Shown here: positions 29,001 through 40,531 of the stretch, piece after piece
Layout of the letters: each line of letters opens with the position of its first letter
Position numbering within the stretch: the first letter of the stretch is position 1
Source of the DNA: Turritopsis dohrnii
Lineage: Eukaryota; Cnidaria; Hydrozoa; Anthoathecata; Oceaniidae
DNA: 64,000 nt
Direction of reading: 5' to 3'
Assembly: GCA_027922465.2 (NCBI GenBank)
Contig: BQMF02000280.1
Coordinates: forward strand, 1-64,000
Notes under the pieces: generated by a model
What the model saw: the letters and a program-made list of their open reading frames with translations, nothing else
Databases searched by the model: none
Told to the model about the DNA's origin: nothing
Position numbers and translations under genes: made by a program

Positions 29001-32000
29001 AAAGTAATTGCACAATCCAAATTCACTAATTGAAGATTGCAAGTTCGAACAACAAAAGTACTACATGAAGGCGATGATTTTTTCATGCTCGTGAAATGCC
29101 ATTTTGAATGTTATTTTCATCACGTTTTTTCGCATAGTTTAAATAAGTTTCTGCAATATGGCTTTGGTTAAAAAATGTTGATCGAAATAATGCAGCAAAA
29201 AACATTTTTCGTTAGATTGCACATGTAGCACACAAAAAAAGTCTTGTGAGAATTTTTTTTTTTTGCTATGATTCTGCTGCATTGCACAAAGAAAAAAGAG
29301 AGAGAGAAAATTCTTCCCAACTCCACAATGAAAGTTTTCTGTGAGTGCAATGCAACGAAATCAACATAAATCACCCCCGAAGAAAACATCTCCCTGGGAT
29401 AATTTAATTTTTTCGTTTTCAGAGCAGTGTTATTGAAGTTAGCGTCAGTTGCTGTGCTAGTTATTGTGCTGTTTTCAACATACAGCGAGCATTCTTGTGT
29501 GCAGGTATGTTGCAGAAATTCATTAAGTTCCGTTGAATTAATGTAAGACTGAGTAGAGAAATTCAAATGCCCCCAATCCCCTCATAGAGTCTCCCCTATG
29601 CTCGTATGTGGAGAAAGGAGTCATGAACCAACCCAGTGGGCAAAAACGTCAAAAATTTACTCCAACGAAGAGCATTTTTATTGAAACAGTGTGTGTATTT
29701 CTTTAGAAATGCACTCCTTTGCAGAGATTTTTCAACAAATTTGCCCACTGGGAAAGTCTGTTAGGTCGTAAGCATTCATATTTATCTGTTTAGTTGATAA
29801 AAGTTTTTTCTTTCAGTGTTGGGAGAATTTGGTTGGTGGCCAAATGTTTAACTTGATCTTTATTGATTTCATTGTGGTGGTCGGAATAACAGTCATCGTA
29901 GAAACAGGACGAAAGTAAGTTGCTTGATACTTGCCATCCTTAGAAAAACATTTCATGCTTGTCAAACAATTTTCTTATGATGATTTTCAGGTTTTCATAT
30001 ATGTACTTGAACTGTGGATGCAAGCTTGGCCAGAAGATTGGACTGCAGGAGTTTCAAATCGCAAAAAATGTTCTTGATTTGGTGTATGGTCAATCTTTGA
30101 TCTGGTACGAGAGTTCAGTTTGAATGGGAATAATAAAAAATATTGACTTTTACAAACATATTTCGCCTCCTTGTCCTCCATCGATTCAACTGGTTGTCAG
30201 TAGAATATGATTTTGTTATACAGTAGAACCTCCAATTAGCGGACACTCTAAAAGGCGGACACCTCTGATTAGCGGACAAAATATTTTTCCCCGGCCATTT
30301 TCTAGTCAAATCCTTATAAAAAAGTCTTCAAAAGGCGGACACTCAATTAGCGGACACTTCCATTTAGCGGACAAAAATTTTTGCGCGGAATGGTCAAAAA
30401 CCTATTTTTTTTCCCTCCAATTAGCGGACATCGAGGGTAAAACTGGTTTCAGACATGAAAATACAAGTAATGAGTGTTTTTAAACCATCTATTTCAAACA
30501 TTTTTTTGTTTTCTTTTCCAAATTTTCTTTACAAAATTTCAGCTTTTCCTTTGCCCAGTCAATAAGCTTTCCTGGGCCAGTAAAATTATAACTGGCACCT
30601 CAAGTCCATAACCACCTCCTCTGTTCACCCTTTTGCCAGTAACTTCGGCTTTAATTGACGTGTATGGTACTTTCAAAAAAAGTAAGCAAAGCTTTGTATA
30701 TTTGTAATATTTTCTGGGAGGTGACCAACCACAGTTTCCTTTCCGATTGAAGCAGTTCTGACTATTGCAATTTGTAAAAGTAGTTTGTTGTGTGTTTAAA
30801 TAATTTTTCTCGTGTCCTTTCACGTTCCTGTGTCTTTAGGAAAATGCCTAAGACCGTAATTTTATGTTTGCGACACCCTAGTACGGTTTAATTTCGAGAT
30901 TTGAGCCCGAAATTCAAAACCCTCCAAAAGGCGGACACCTCTAATAAGTGGACACTGATCCGTTTCCCCGATGGTGTCTGCTAATTAGAGGTTCCACTGT
31001 AATTATTAAGAAGTGATGTAATAATGTAAAAGAGTAATGTATGCAAATCGTATGGAAACGAAGGTTTAATTGTGCTTTGCGTGCAGAAAACATGTTTTTG
31101 AATGAAATGGCGCTTGATATTATAGTCGTTTTTAAGGTCTTCTTTCTGCTCTTCAGCTGCTTCTTCCACCTTAAAATATTTTTCCCTCTTTCTCGTGTTT
31201 AGGATTGGTTCATTCTTTGCACCTCTTTTGCCAGTCCTTGGAATAATCAAGCTGTTTATTTTATTTTATGTGAAGAAGGTAAAGTCTATATTTTTTTTAT
31301 AGGGATAGGTTATAGTCATTTAAAGTATAAAAATGTTTTCATCTTTTAGATCAGCTTGATGTACAACTGTAAACCATCTTTACAAGCTTATCAGGGCGCA
31401 CGCTCCAACTATTTCTTCACCTTACTTTTGTTATTAACCTTTCTCTTGTGCACTGTGGCGGTTGGATGGGGCGTTACTAAGTATGTGACTTCCAAGCTTG
31501 TTCTAATCTTCAAATTCTTTAATGATATGAATGCTTCAATAGTTTGTTTTGTATTTTAGAATCCCAACATCTCACTGTGGACCGTTTTGGTAAATACATA
31601 GCTATTATAATTGTCCTGGAATTCATACAGCTACTAAATGTATCCCTTTTTATGAAAATTTTCTTCTGTCATCTCTATAGCAACAAAGATTGTAAGCGAG
31701 ACAAAGAAATGATTGATATAATAAGCAAGACATTAGATACATGGCCAACCTGGATTCAAGATGTCATCGATTTTCTGAAGACATCTGTTTTTATCTTCCC
31801 ATTAACTGTTATTATTTTGTAAGTCTGTTAAACACCGTAGCATCTTGTTTGCACTGGATAAGTAAATCTGGACTAACAGTTGGCTCAAACTATGTAACAC
31901 TACTTTCATGTTGACTGCACTTTGAAATACCTGTGGGTAGTCAGTGTATTGTCTGATGACACTAGAATTGTTTTGGGTGTGAATTACTTTGACGTTTGCC

Positions 32001-33792
32001 TTGTTCTGTCAAGTAACTTAAAACAAAATAAAAATAAAGCAAAACAAAAAAATGAAATTCCGTGAAGTGTATTACACCAGATAGGAAAACAAACAGTTTT
32101 TGAAACTTTTATATCCTTTGGAATACATTTCGATTTGAATATATATATATTTAACGGAAGAGTAACATTGTTGGCATGTGTACTAAACTTTTGACGGAAG
32201 AGTAACATTGTTGGCATGTGTACTAAACTTTTGACGGAAGAGTAACAAACATTGTTGGCATGTGTACTAAACTTTTGAACTACTGTATTTTAGTTTCATA
32301 TTTTATCAATTTAAGTTCTTTCAAGTTCTTCATCCATTTGAAAACTCACTGCGACGGAGAGCACTTTTTTTGAAACTTTGTGTATATTTGTAAAGAAATG
32401 CCCTCCTTCGCAGAGATTTTTTAACAAATGTGCCGGCTGGGCATTTATCAGTTACAGTGATGAAAGATACAACACTTCGCAAAATTTCGAAAAAAACCTT
32501 TTATAATAGTTCACAATGAAAAATATGATTCGAGACTTTTGCCTCGAGTATTTCATAGTGTGTTGAGGTGATTACATCATGTCTTCTAAAGCATAGTTTA
32601 CATCTGTTTAGTTTATTGTTATATTATTACCACGCGATGACCAAAGCTTGTGAGAAGATGATTGGAATGTTAAAAGACCAACTTGTCATGGTTAGTTTTT
32701 TTATCATTTTTTGTGGTGTATAATGTTGTTTCTTACCAAGGTCTTGGTCAACCACGGTTTGCCATTTCAATGCCAACTACAAAGTACTTGATTGTACAGA
32801 TGTTTTCGAGGTCTTTGTTGAACAGTGTTTTACCAAAAAGAAGTTATGACATAGGTCATTGGAACTTTTAGTTTCAACCGAGAAAGTCATGATTGATTTC
32901 AGAACCCCATAGGTTTTGTTCGTATACATTTGTACATACATTACATTCTGGTCATCATAGTTTTCACAACAATATAGCTCTTCAAATAACACTCACTGTT
33001 TTACATATAATGTTGTTTACATTGTCTACAGAATAGTGTTTACGAAAAAACAAACAAAAAATACGTGGCTATACATCAAATCTATTGTAAATCGAACTGA
33101 AGGTTGCAATATGCTGATGTCAGCTGTTGGAATCCCTCATTAGAACAATAAGAAATGGTCTGGGAACGAGCGGTTGACAAGTATCAAAAACACAACCAAA
33201 CAATTGATTGGCTCTCAAAATTGATTGGCTTAAAAACTTGGGACTTTAGTTTTTTTCACGACCATCATAACAGTTCATTATCTTTATTTTTAATTAATAT
33301 TTTTTACCGGTTCCAAATGTAACAGCTCTCCACCAAAGTAGAAAAATAAGTTTACTTTAATAAAAGCTTCTCTGCCCACATAAAGGATTCCTTTCAATAT
33401 TACATACACTGCAATATATCAATATACATGCATCCTATCAAACAATTTCAAACTTCACAGTGAACACCTTACTAAATTTGTTTGGTTAAGTGAGCATTTG
33501 GTCACGTGATGCCTCGTTTTGTCAGATCTTGTTTACACCGTGTGGTCACGTGATTGTGCTTTCTGATGTTAAAGAGATCATATCTTACACCTGATGGTTT
33601 ACGTTGGGTCATATATTGAGAAAACCTTCTCTCAACAGGCAATCATTACAAACCTACCATAAATTTTCTTTTCCGTTTTAGGAAGGTCGGGATAAACGGT
33701 TTCTTATGGATCGGATTGTCAAAGCAACTGAATTGAAAAAGCAAGCGCAGCGGATGAATACACCTGTAACGACTTTACCAGAAGTCGAATGA
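26045..33792 (+). CDS. Transmembrane channel-like (TMC) protein, 18 exons
   Basis: TMC proteins are multi-pass membrane proteins; some are pore subunits of mechanotransduction channels. Exons: 26045-26195, 26267-26531, 26653-26737, 27200-27281, 27433-27671, 27757-27905, 28295-28442, 28520-28684, 28777-28937, 29423-29504, 29817-29914, 29991-30104, 31203-31278, 31350-31480, 31560-31589, 31681-31818, 32612-32690, 33682-33792. The total is 2304 nt, 767 residues. The N-terminus is hydrophilic and Ser/Thr rich. Family landmarks follow in order: LWRGSLKEVEGKFGNGVLSY before the first membrane span, MPLAYLLVGGSYI, KVFAGWDYCITN, the positively charged loop after span 3 (EEERLERIKGRTR), NCGCKLGQKIGLQEF, SFFAPLLPVLGIIK, and TSHCGPF near the C-terminal spans. 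The LWRG-LKE-EG segment resembles the TMC4/5/7 group more than TMC1/2, but this is from memory of the family. The start ATG at 26045 is the first in-frame Met of exon 1; an upstream exon could exist. Introns carry several transposon relics. Confidence 0.93.
29632..29752. mobile_element. Palindromic CCCAGTGGGCAAA element, copy 1 (TMC intron)
   Basis: The ends are CCCAGTGGGCAAA and TTTGCCCACTGGG. The middle has GAAGAGCATTTTTATTGAAA and AGAAATGCACTCCTTTGCAG, which can pair imperfectly with each other. It is the best-preserved copy of a family with about nine members in this window. It lies in TMC intron 10. Confidence 0.85.
30221..30999. mobile_element. 779 bp TA-flanked pogo/Tigger-like non-autonomous element (TMC intron)
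   Basis: The ends CAGTAGAACCTCCAATTAGC and the inverse GCTAATTAGAGGTTCCACTG are bordered by TA on both sides. The CAGTNGAACCTC type of end is known from pogo/Tigger elements. Several inner copies of ATTAGCGGACA and AAGGCGGACAC follow each end. The interior has no DDE transposase. It sits in TMC intron 12. Confidence 0.8.
32153..32277 (+). repeat. Three tandem copies of a ~40 bp unit (TMC intron)
   Basis: The unit ACGGAAGAGTAACATTGTTG GCATGTGTAC..TTTTG is repeated three times head to tail. The third copy has a 4 bp insertion. This is a minisatellite in TMC intron 16. Confidence 0.9.
32335..32441. mobile_element. Palindromic CCCAGTGGG-family element, copy 2 (TMC intron, degraded)
   Basis: It has the family middle (CTCACTGCGACGGAGAGCAC, CCTTCGCAGAGATTTTTTAA) and a right end TGCCGGCTGG. 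The left end is lost. Confidence 0.7.
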
Positions 33793-33960
33793 CACCACAA
33801 GTGAAGCAATCTTGAAACTAATAATAAGCATAAAGGTTGTAGACACGAGGAACTTATTTTGTTCTCTCGATGCGCTATATAAGAAGTTGTATCTGCAAAG
33901 GTCTTTACATACCTTGCCATCAAAGCACATATTAGTTTGTTGTGAATGTGTTTTCCTATA
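33793..33960 (+). other. 3' flank of the TMC gene
   Basis: This is presumed 3' UTR. No clear AATAAA signal occurs before the element at 33961, so the transcript may run into that element. Confidence 0.35.
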
Positions 33961-34375
33961 CCGTATTTCCTCTAGTAAACGCCGCCTTCCAATAAACGCC
34001 GCATGTTGAAAAGCGGCGTTTTATTAGAAAACAGGCTAAACAAGAATTGGTTTAATAGCTAATAGTTTTATTCATTTTCTATCAACAAATTCTTCCACAT
34101 TTGCATGAACATTTGATGTGTAATTAATTGCTATAAAAGTTTTCATCTCATAGAAAAGAACGGCGATAGTGATATTGCCCTTTGACATTTTTGTGAACAT
34201 ATGTTTTCTGTGAAACATTTTCACACAATCTTTTGTAACCTTTTTAAGGATAAGGAAGCGTTATTGTTTAAGTTTTCCTCTGTCCATATTTTCATTTTGT
34301 AATAAACGCCGCCCTCTAATGAACGCCGCCCTCTATTAAACGCCGCATCTAAAAACTGGAATTAGAGGAAATCGG
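33961..34375. mobile_element. 415 bp TA-flanked element with stacked AAACGCCGCC motifs
   Basis: The ends are CCGTATTTCCTCTAGTAAAC and TTAGAGGAAATCGG, bordered by TA. The left subterminal region has AAACGCCGCCTTCCAATAAA and CGCCGC, and the right has three AANGCCGCCCTCTA-type units. It is related to 50756-51119 and shares its design with 13707-14221. It lies 168 bp after the TMC stop codon. Confidence 0.8.
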
Positions 34376-36618
34376 TATATTTTTTGCTGTCACCAAGAGC
34401 CCTTCGTTTATTAATTTCACCTTCGTTTATTAATTTCCCCTTAAAAGTTACATGTTTTTTCTGAGAATGTTTGACCGTGAAAAGTTAACAAAAATACCGC
34501 AAAGATAAAGTACAGTGGTTTTAAGTCGTTCTTGTCTCGCCGAAAATAATGAACATTTTAAAAGAAGTTCCCTACGTCATGAGATTCACATTGAGTAGTT
34601 GCCTGGCGTGAATAAAGTATGTGACAACCCTTCCACCGCCGTTATGTACTAACAATGCAGCTATGTATAATTTCAAATCACTGCGGTAACTATATAATTT
34701 GGTTTTGATGTTAAATTATGTTAATTATGCAGTTTTTTAAGAATGTGTTTTCGTTTTATAATCAAATGTTTCCTAGTGTGCATCTACTCATCTCAAACCA
34801 CGAACTTAAGTAAACCTCGTACAATTTGATTGGCGCAAATCTGGTCTCCAGTTGATTTGGGACTGGTAGATGAACATGCTTTTTTTGGGAGTTCAAGTCT
34901 GTGTCCATTACAGGAGATTTGGGACAATGTGAAATCAAGGCTATATTTAGAGCATTCAACTTGATCCGTGTCCTGCAAAGAATATCCTGAATATCAAGTT
35001 AAATTTACAGGGCAAAGTGACCTTAATAAAAGCTGCTGACTCAGCTTATCAATTCATTGTTAAGTTCGCCGATGAAAGCGCAAAAAAATCCCTTTAACAT
35101 CTATTTTATTTTTCACTTGACGGATTTTAGATTTCCGCGATGTTCCGAAACTTCTGATAATTGCACTTTCACCAGCTTTATACCAAGTTCCGGATTTAAT
35201 CCGAAATTTTGGTATAAGAGATGGGGGCACGATGATGATGTAATATAATTTTTACTAATGTTTTATAGATATATATTATACATATATTTAAATAACGTAA
35301 TACAGTTAGATTCACAAATCTTTCTTTATTTTTTTCATAACCCAGTATGATAGCAGGTATTTCTAAATCCTGCACATAAAATAACCTGTTAAAATTCTTT
35401 ACATACCGTGGAAATTCTTTTCACTGGTCTCAACGAGATGGGTGATCTCAAGATCTGAGAGAAAACTATTTCAAGTAAACTTGAAATGACTAACCCTAAC
35501 AATAACAAAGAAAACCTAACAGGTCATAAGCGTAAACCACGGGGGGTGAAAATATTCTAAGGGGTCAATATTTTCTACCACAGATCTCAAGTAAACTTCA
35601 AGTAATGTAAAGAAATAAATAAATAAATAAATAAATTTGTGTAGATGAATGCCGGGTTTCCGCGTTAAAATTTTTTTACAGAATCACAAATGGAATTTTA
35701 GCGGAGGAGGGAATTTTTAGCGTTTGAAAATTTGACTTGAAATCTCTGTTCCACACGAGCTTTAAGGAATTTATACAGAGAATTCTTTTTCTTTCGCCTG
35801 TACGAAAAATGTCACTGTTTAAAAGGAAAAATGCAGCCGGTTGCGACATAAAGTCAGCGATATTTTTGTTGTTTTCATGCACGGTCTTCCTTTTCCACTT
35901 GAAAAGTACAGACCAGAAATAATCCAAAGAGTCATAGACGACGACGAAACCCTATTCCAATCATATTTTAAATTTGCCGAAATAAAATAATAAAAATTTT
36001 TACTTCGCAACGTACATAAGAAACTATCAACTTCGAACCTTTTCGATGTCTTTTTCGCCGTAGTCACTCCACCTAACCTTTTTATTACAACAGGCCTGTG
36101 TGAAATGCTCAGTTCAATCGCCGTTAGAAGAAGAAGGATATAGACTAACCAATAAGAAAAAAAAAGTTCAAAATTTCCACCAAGAACTCAAATTGCTCCG
36201 ATAGTCCAGATAATTTTTTACTTGTCAAAAGCACTGACTACAGGCCATCATCCCAAGACAGTATGGACGAGCTTAGATAGAAGCACATAGAAATCGACAA
36301 AATACATACTGATGTAAATGCAAAATCTCATATCTCTGTGAATAACATTTAAGATTACAACGTCGAGTATGATCATGTGGACTAAAAAACTATCAAAAGC
36401 CGATAAAAATGTAAAAGACCTCTCATTAATTTACGTGCTTTAGGAAATGATGAGCAGTGGTTGTCACTGAGTGAAAATAGCAACCTCGAACCCAGGGTTT
36501 CTGAAAATAGCTTTGTGCATGCCTGTGAAAAAGTGACCACGCCTAAGTATATTTGTAAATCTCAAAAATTAACTTTTTAACTTACAACCTCCTAAACCTT
36601 TTGAATTGTTGTTATTTT
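34376..36618. other. Gene-free stretch between TMC and sFRP, first part
   Basis: I recognise no gene. A short AAAT microsatellite lies at 35616-35640. Confidence 0.55.
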
Positions 36619-36738
36619 CCCAGTGGGCAAAATCTTCAAAAAGGTCACTGCGGCGAAGAGCTTTTTTATTGAAATTGTGTATGTATTTCTATGGAAATGC
36701 ACTTCATTGCAGTGATTTATGAAAAATGTGCTCACTGG
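36619..36738. mobile_element. Palindromic CCCAGTGGGCAAA element, copy 3
   Basis: It begins CCCAGTGGGCAAAATCTTCA, has the family middle (GCGAAGAGCTTTTTTATTGA, GAAATGCACTTCATTGCAG), and ends GTGCTCACTGG. Confidence 0.8.
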
Positions 36739-37837
36739 AGGGGTGAATGTATAATAGTTACATAGCAATGAAGATAACGATATTTAATCGAAGGGCTTCT
36801 GCTAAATTAAATAAAAAGCACTTGATTCTTTCTTTCTCTCTTTATTAAAGTTTTTATGACGTAATTTATGTCCGCTTCGCAAATCTCCTGGTAAAGGGTA
36901 CATACGGTCTTTCATGCAGTTCTCGATAACCACGTTGCCTTACGGCCAAAACTCTAAAAATAAAATTTAAAAGAACGAGACCAAATTGTCTTCTTTTACT
37001 TAAACATCAAAGGAAACTTTGATTTAATTGGTTTAAAAGTTTGTCAAAATAATATTCAAAATAATTGTTGAACATTCCAACAATACCGACATTTTCTTAC
37101 ACAAGTTTCCCACACTATGAGTTAATATTTCATCGATTTTGTTTTGAATCAAGTTAACGGAAGCATCATGAAAGATATGACAGATAAACTTATATAAACA
37201 TCAATTTACTTCCAATGAATCATTTTCAAAATGAGTGGAAAAGTATTTTGGGAACATCTTCTCACTATTTCTTTGTTTGGTGTGTATCTTATATGAAGTA
37301 CCTCAACAAAAGCTGAAATTGAATATCAGCAGAAGTCCGAAAACAAAACAAGATCATGGATAGGATTATACCGGGGGGAAATTTTGAAAGTATGAAAGGA
37401 AAAGAAAGTTTAGACGTTTAAAATGGCCATCCAAAATAAGAAAAATGTTCTTGGATAAAAATCTCCTTTGAAATCTCGATAATTTGCTCAATGGACACGC
37501 ATCTGAATACGAATTAAATTTGTTAAAGTACAAGATGCGTTGACAATCGATGTCCCAATAAAATGAAATTCTGCGATCGACATTATTTCCCTTATCTCGT
37601 ATCTCTTCAAACGTTTCTGACGAGGTTGACAATACATCCTTTTAAGCCTTTTGTCAAGTACAGGGTACTAACACTAACCCTAACCCTAGCCTTGGGGGAG
37701 AATAAGCGACAAGCACCGAAAGCTCTTCCACGAGATTAAACATTCGAATTCTATCTTTAACGCTATGCTCAAGACAAAAAACGTCTTGAAAAAACTTCAC
37801 TGGCTTGTGGAGGAGTGCTCGTTGGTTTGTGCTCGTC

Positions 37838-37977
37838 AAAATTTGTGGAGGAGAGTTTAGTCACATAAAGTAGAAAAAGGGATCTTGCAGTAACCACATT
37901 GACTCTTAAGACTGAAAATAAATAACGTTGGACTCCACCACTTTTTTGACTGATCCTGAATACACCTATCCTGCGAG
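37838..37977 (+). repeat. ~140 bp dispersed repeat, copy 1
   Basis: It shares TGTGGAGGAGAGTTTAGTCA, GTAGAAAA, GACT-AAAATAAAT and TGTTGGACTCC-CCACTTT blocks with 52615-52752 in the same orientation. Nothing marks its class. Confidence 0.7.
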
Positions 37978-40531
37978 TTTTTTATTAGCTAAGGAAAGAT
38001 TTTCAAGAATACCAAGCCAGCTCATTTGTCTACTAGCTGGTCTCAACAAGCGACCCTAGTAACAAGATACCCTAGCAACAAACGATACTGAAATGAAGGC
38101 GAGAGTAATCAACTTTGTTCAAATCTGATTCAATTGATATCATAATTTGCACTCTTCTCCGTTTTGCCCGTATTTTCGTTTAAATTAGTCAGTTATTTCA
38201 ATCAATACTGGTTTTAATCAATACTGTCATTAACATGAAATTTGCGAATGAAAACAGATCCTTCACAAAGATAGAGACTACTAAGACTCGATAATCCAGA
38301 GGGGGCGGTCTAAGAAGAAAGCCATCATGAAGTATTTAGCAGGAGGTGGTGTCTTCGGGTAATTCAGACTCCTTTAGTAAAACTGATAAAAATATTTGCG
38401 TTTCTGTTAACCGAATATAAGACAGTAAATGTCACAACTTGCAAATGGGTATTAAGTTAAGAAAATGAAAATTTGGAAAACTCAAAGTGGACGTTTTTAT
38501 AGCCTCGTTGTTTTCTGATGACGTAAATGATTATGTAATGATGACGTCACTTAATACATTCTGTTCACCTTTAAATAATGAGTCGAAAACCTTTACACAG
38601 CCGTTTTCATAATTCAAGTACGAAGAGGTTGTCAAGGTTTCGTGTTTGCTAACGGAAGAAAATCAATAAGTAGCTTAATGACGTCATAGTTGGTGGCCTC
38701 GTTTGCAATATTTGTTTACAAAGTTTTTTGGTAGATATCCTTCATCTGGATTATCCGATAAATCTCATCGGATCCATCGGATCCATAACGGAAAAGTATT
38801 TATTCATAGCAAACACATTCTAAATGTTTGTTTTTCTTTGAATAAAATCACGCGGTCAGTTTGATTGGTTGTACTCCTAACTTAATAAAGTCGGTGTGAC
38901 CAGGGATATGTTTAATCGTAAGTAAATCGTTTTGACATATCCCTGGTGTCACTGAACAGTGGCAGTTCCAATAGATTGAATTGTGCGAAGATAACTCGCC
39001 GACCATTCAAACACAGACTTCCACTTATAATTTTGTAATGGCCAATGCTTTCTACCTATTTCTTTACAACTCGTTCATTCCTTCTGCAAACATGATTTTC
39101 ATTCATTAAATCTTTACATTACTCGATGTAGCGAATTTTGTCACGTGATTAAATTGTAAGAAAATATTTTTTCTTTTGAAAGAACAAATGGAAAAATAAT
39201 TTTAATCATTGCAGAAAAGATAATTTATTAATGAAGCTCATTTTAAAACTAATGAAAGTCACGTGATTTTGATGTTATGCTATCATCATTACCATGATTT
39301 CTGATTCGCATTTTCTTCTTTTGTCCTTTGAACACGTAGTTTTTCGGATACTATGAAAACTTCTTCGATGAAGATACGGAAAACAAAAAAACAATCGTTA
39401 AAGATTTGCATTTTCTACATAGTTACACAACCGTTTCGGATTTTGCGGTCACAAAACGGATTTAATCAAATGAATATTTATAGCGAAGCATAATTTTAAG
39501 CAGTACTATTTAAATGAAACACCTTTTTGCCTTCGGAGTGTAAAAACATAAATGAATAAATAAATAAAAAACATCAGTCTTTCACTGAAAATGAGACTTG
39601 TCACGAGACCCTTATTTTATTACGAGATAATTTTGTGTTGTTCTAACACAGGTACTGGAATAAACATTTTTTTTAACTGTGTGGAGAACTACCTCGACCA
39701 TACAAGTTTTAATCAGAGAGTTTTGACCGTGAACGAGCACTGCCATGAAGTCAATAGATTGACTGATGTATACACTGTATAGAGTTCTAGTAAGGACTGC
39801 TAATCAGTTTCAGACGTTTTAAATTCACGCAGAAGTGTAATAAAAATGTTTGAAAAAAACAAATATTAATCTCATCCCCACATTTGCTTCACTCCTGGAC
39901 GACATATCATTAATTTTACGAAATTATAACTCACTTGGGATTGCGTCACACGGATGGCATAAAACTAACACTTCATATATCACGTGATACGCAGCCATCT
40001 TTTGAATGACGTCATGAGCATAAAATAGCGACAGCTTACCACTTGCCCTTTCACTTAAACCAAAATCCGAATAAAATCCGCATAAAGCAACCGTTAAAAC
40101 AACAATGTTTTAAGAGCAGGCGATTTTTATAGCGTGTGACAATTTCTTTCGAAATAGATATTTGGATAGTATTTCTTATCCCAGGATAATTTGCGGTTTA
40201 TAAGTTATGAAGTTATGAAGATTAAAGCTATGGGAATAAGATCTCGTATCCTGTTTAAGACAACCCGCCTATGTCATCAAAGTGTCGAAAGGAAAAGAAT
40301 ATATGGCGTATGGTGAATTTTGAATCACATGACCCCCGTTTTTAATTAACATTCCTTTCATAATAATGATGGGCATTAAAGTGGTTTTCTATTCATACGT
40401 GTGATAATTTACATAGTCATTAAAGCAACATTCTATAAGTTAATGGCGAAAGGTTTTATCAGAATCAGTTCATTGAAGAGAAGCACCAGGAGAAGCAATA
40501 TTGTGAAGAAAAGTTGAAAACATCTATTTTC
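37978..40531. other. Upstream flank of the sFRP gene
   Basis: I see no gene. A short hairpin lies at 38898-38949 (ACCAGGGATATGT and ACATATCCCTGGT). The promoter must be here, but I cannot identify it. Confidence 0.4.

Noticed and set aside
37672..37690. CTAACCCTAACCCTAGCC, telomere-like repeat.
   Set aside because: It is only about three units in an interior location, so chance or a minor relic. There is no array.
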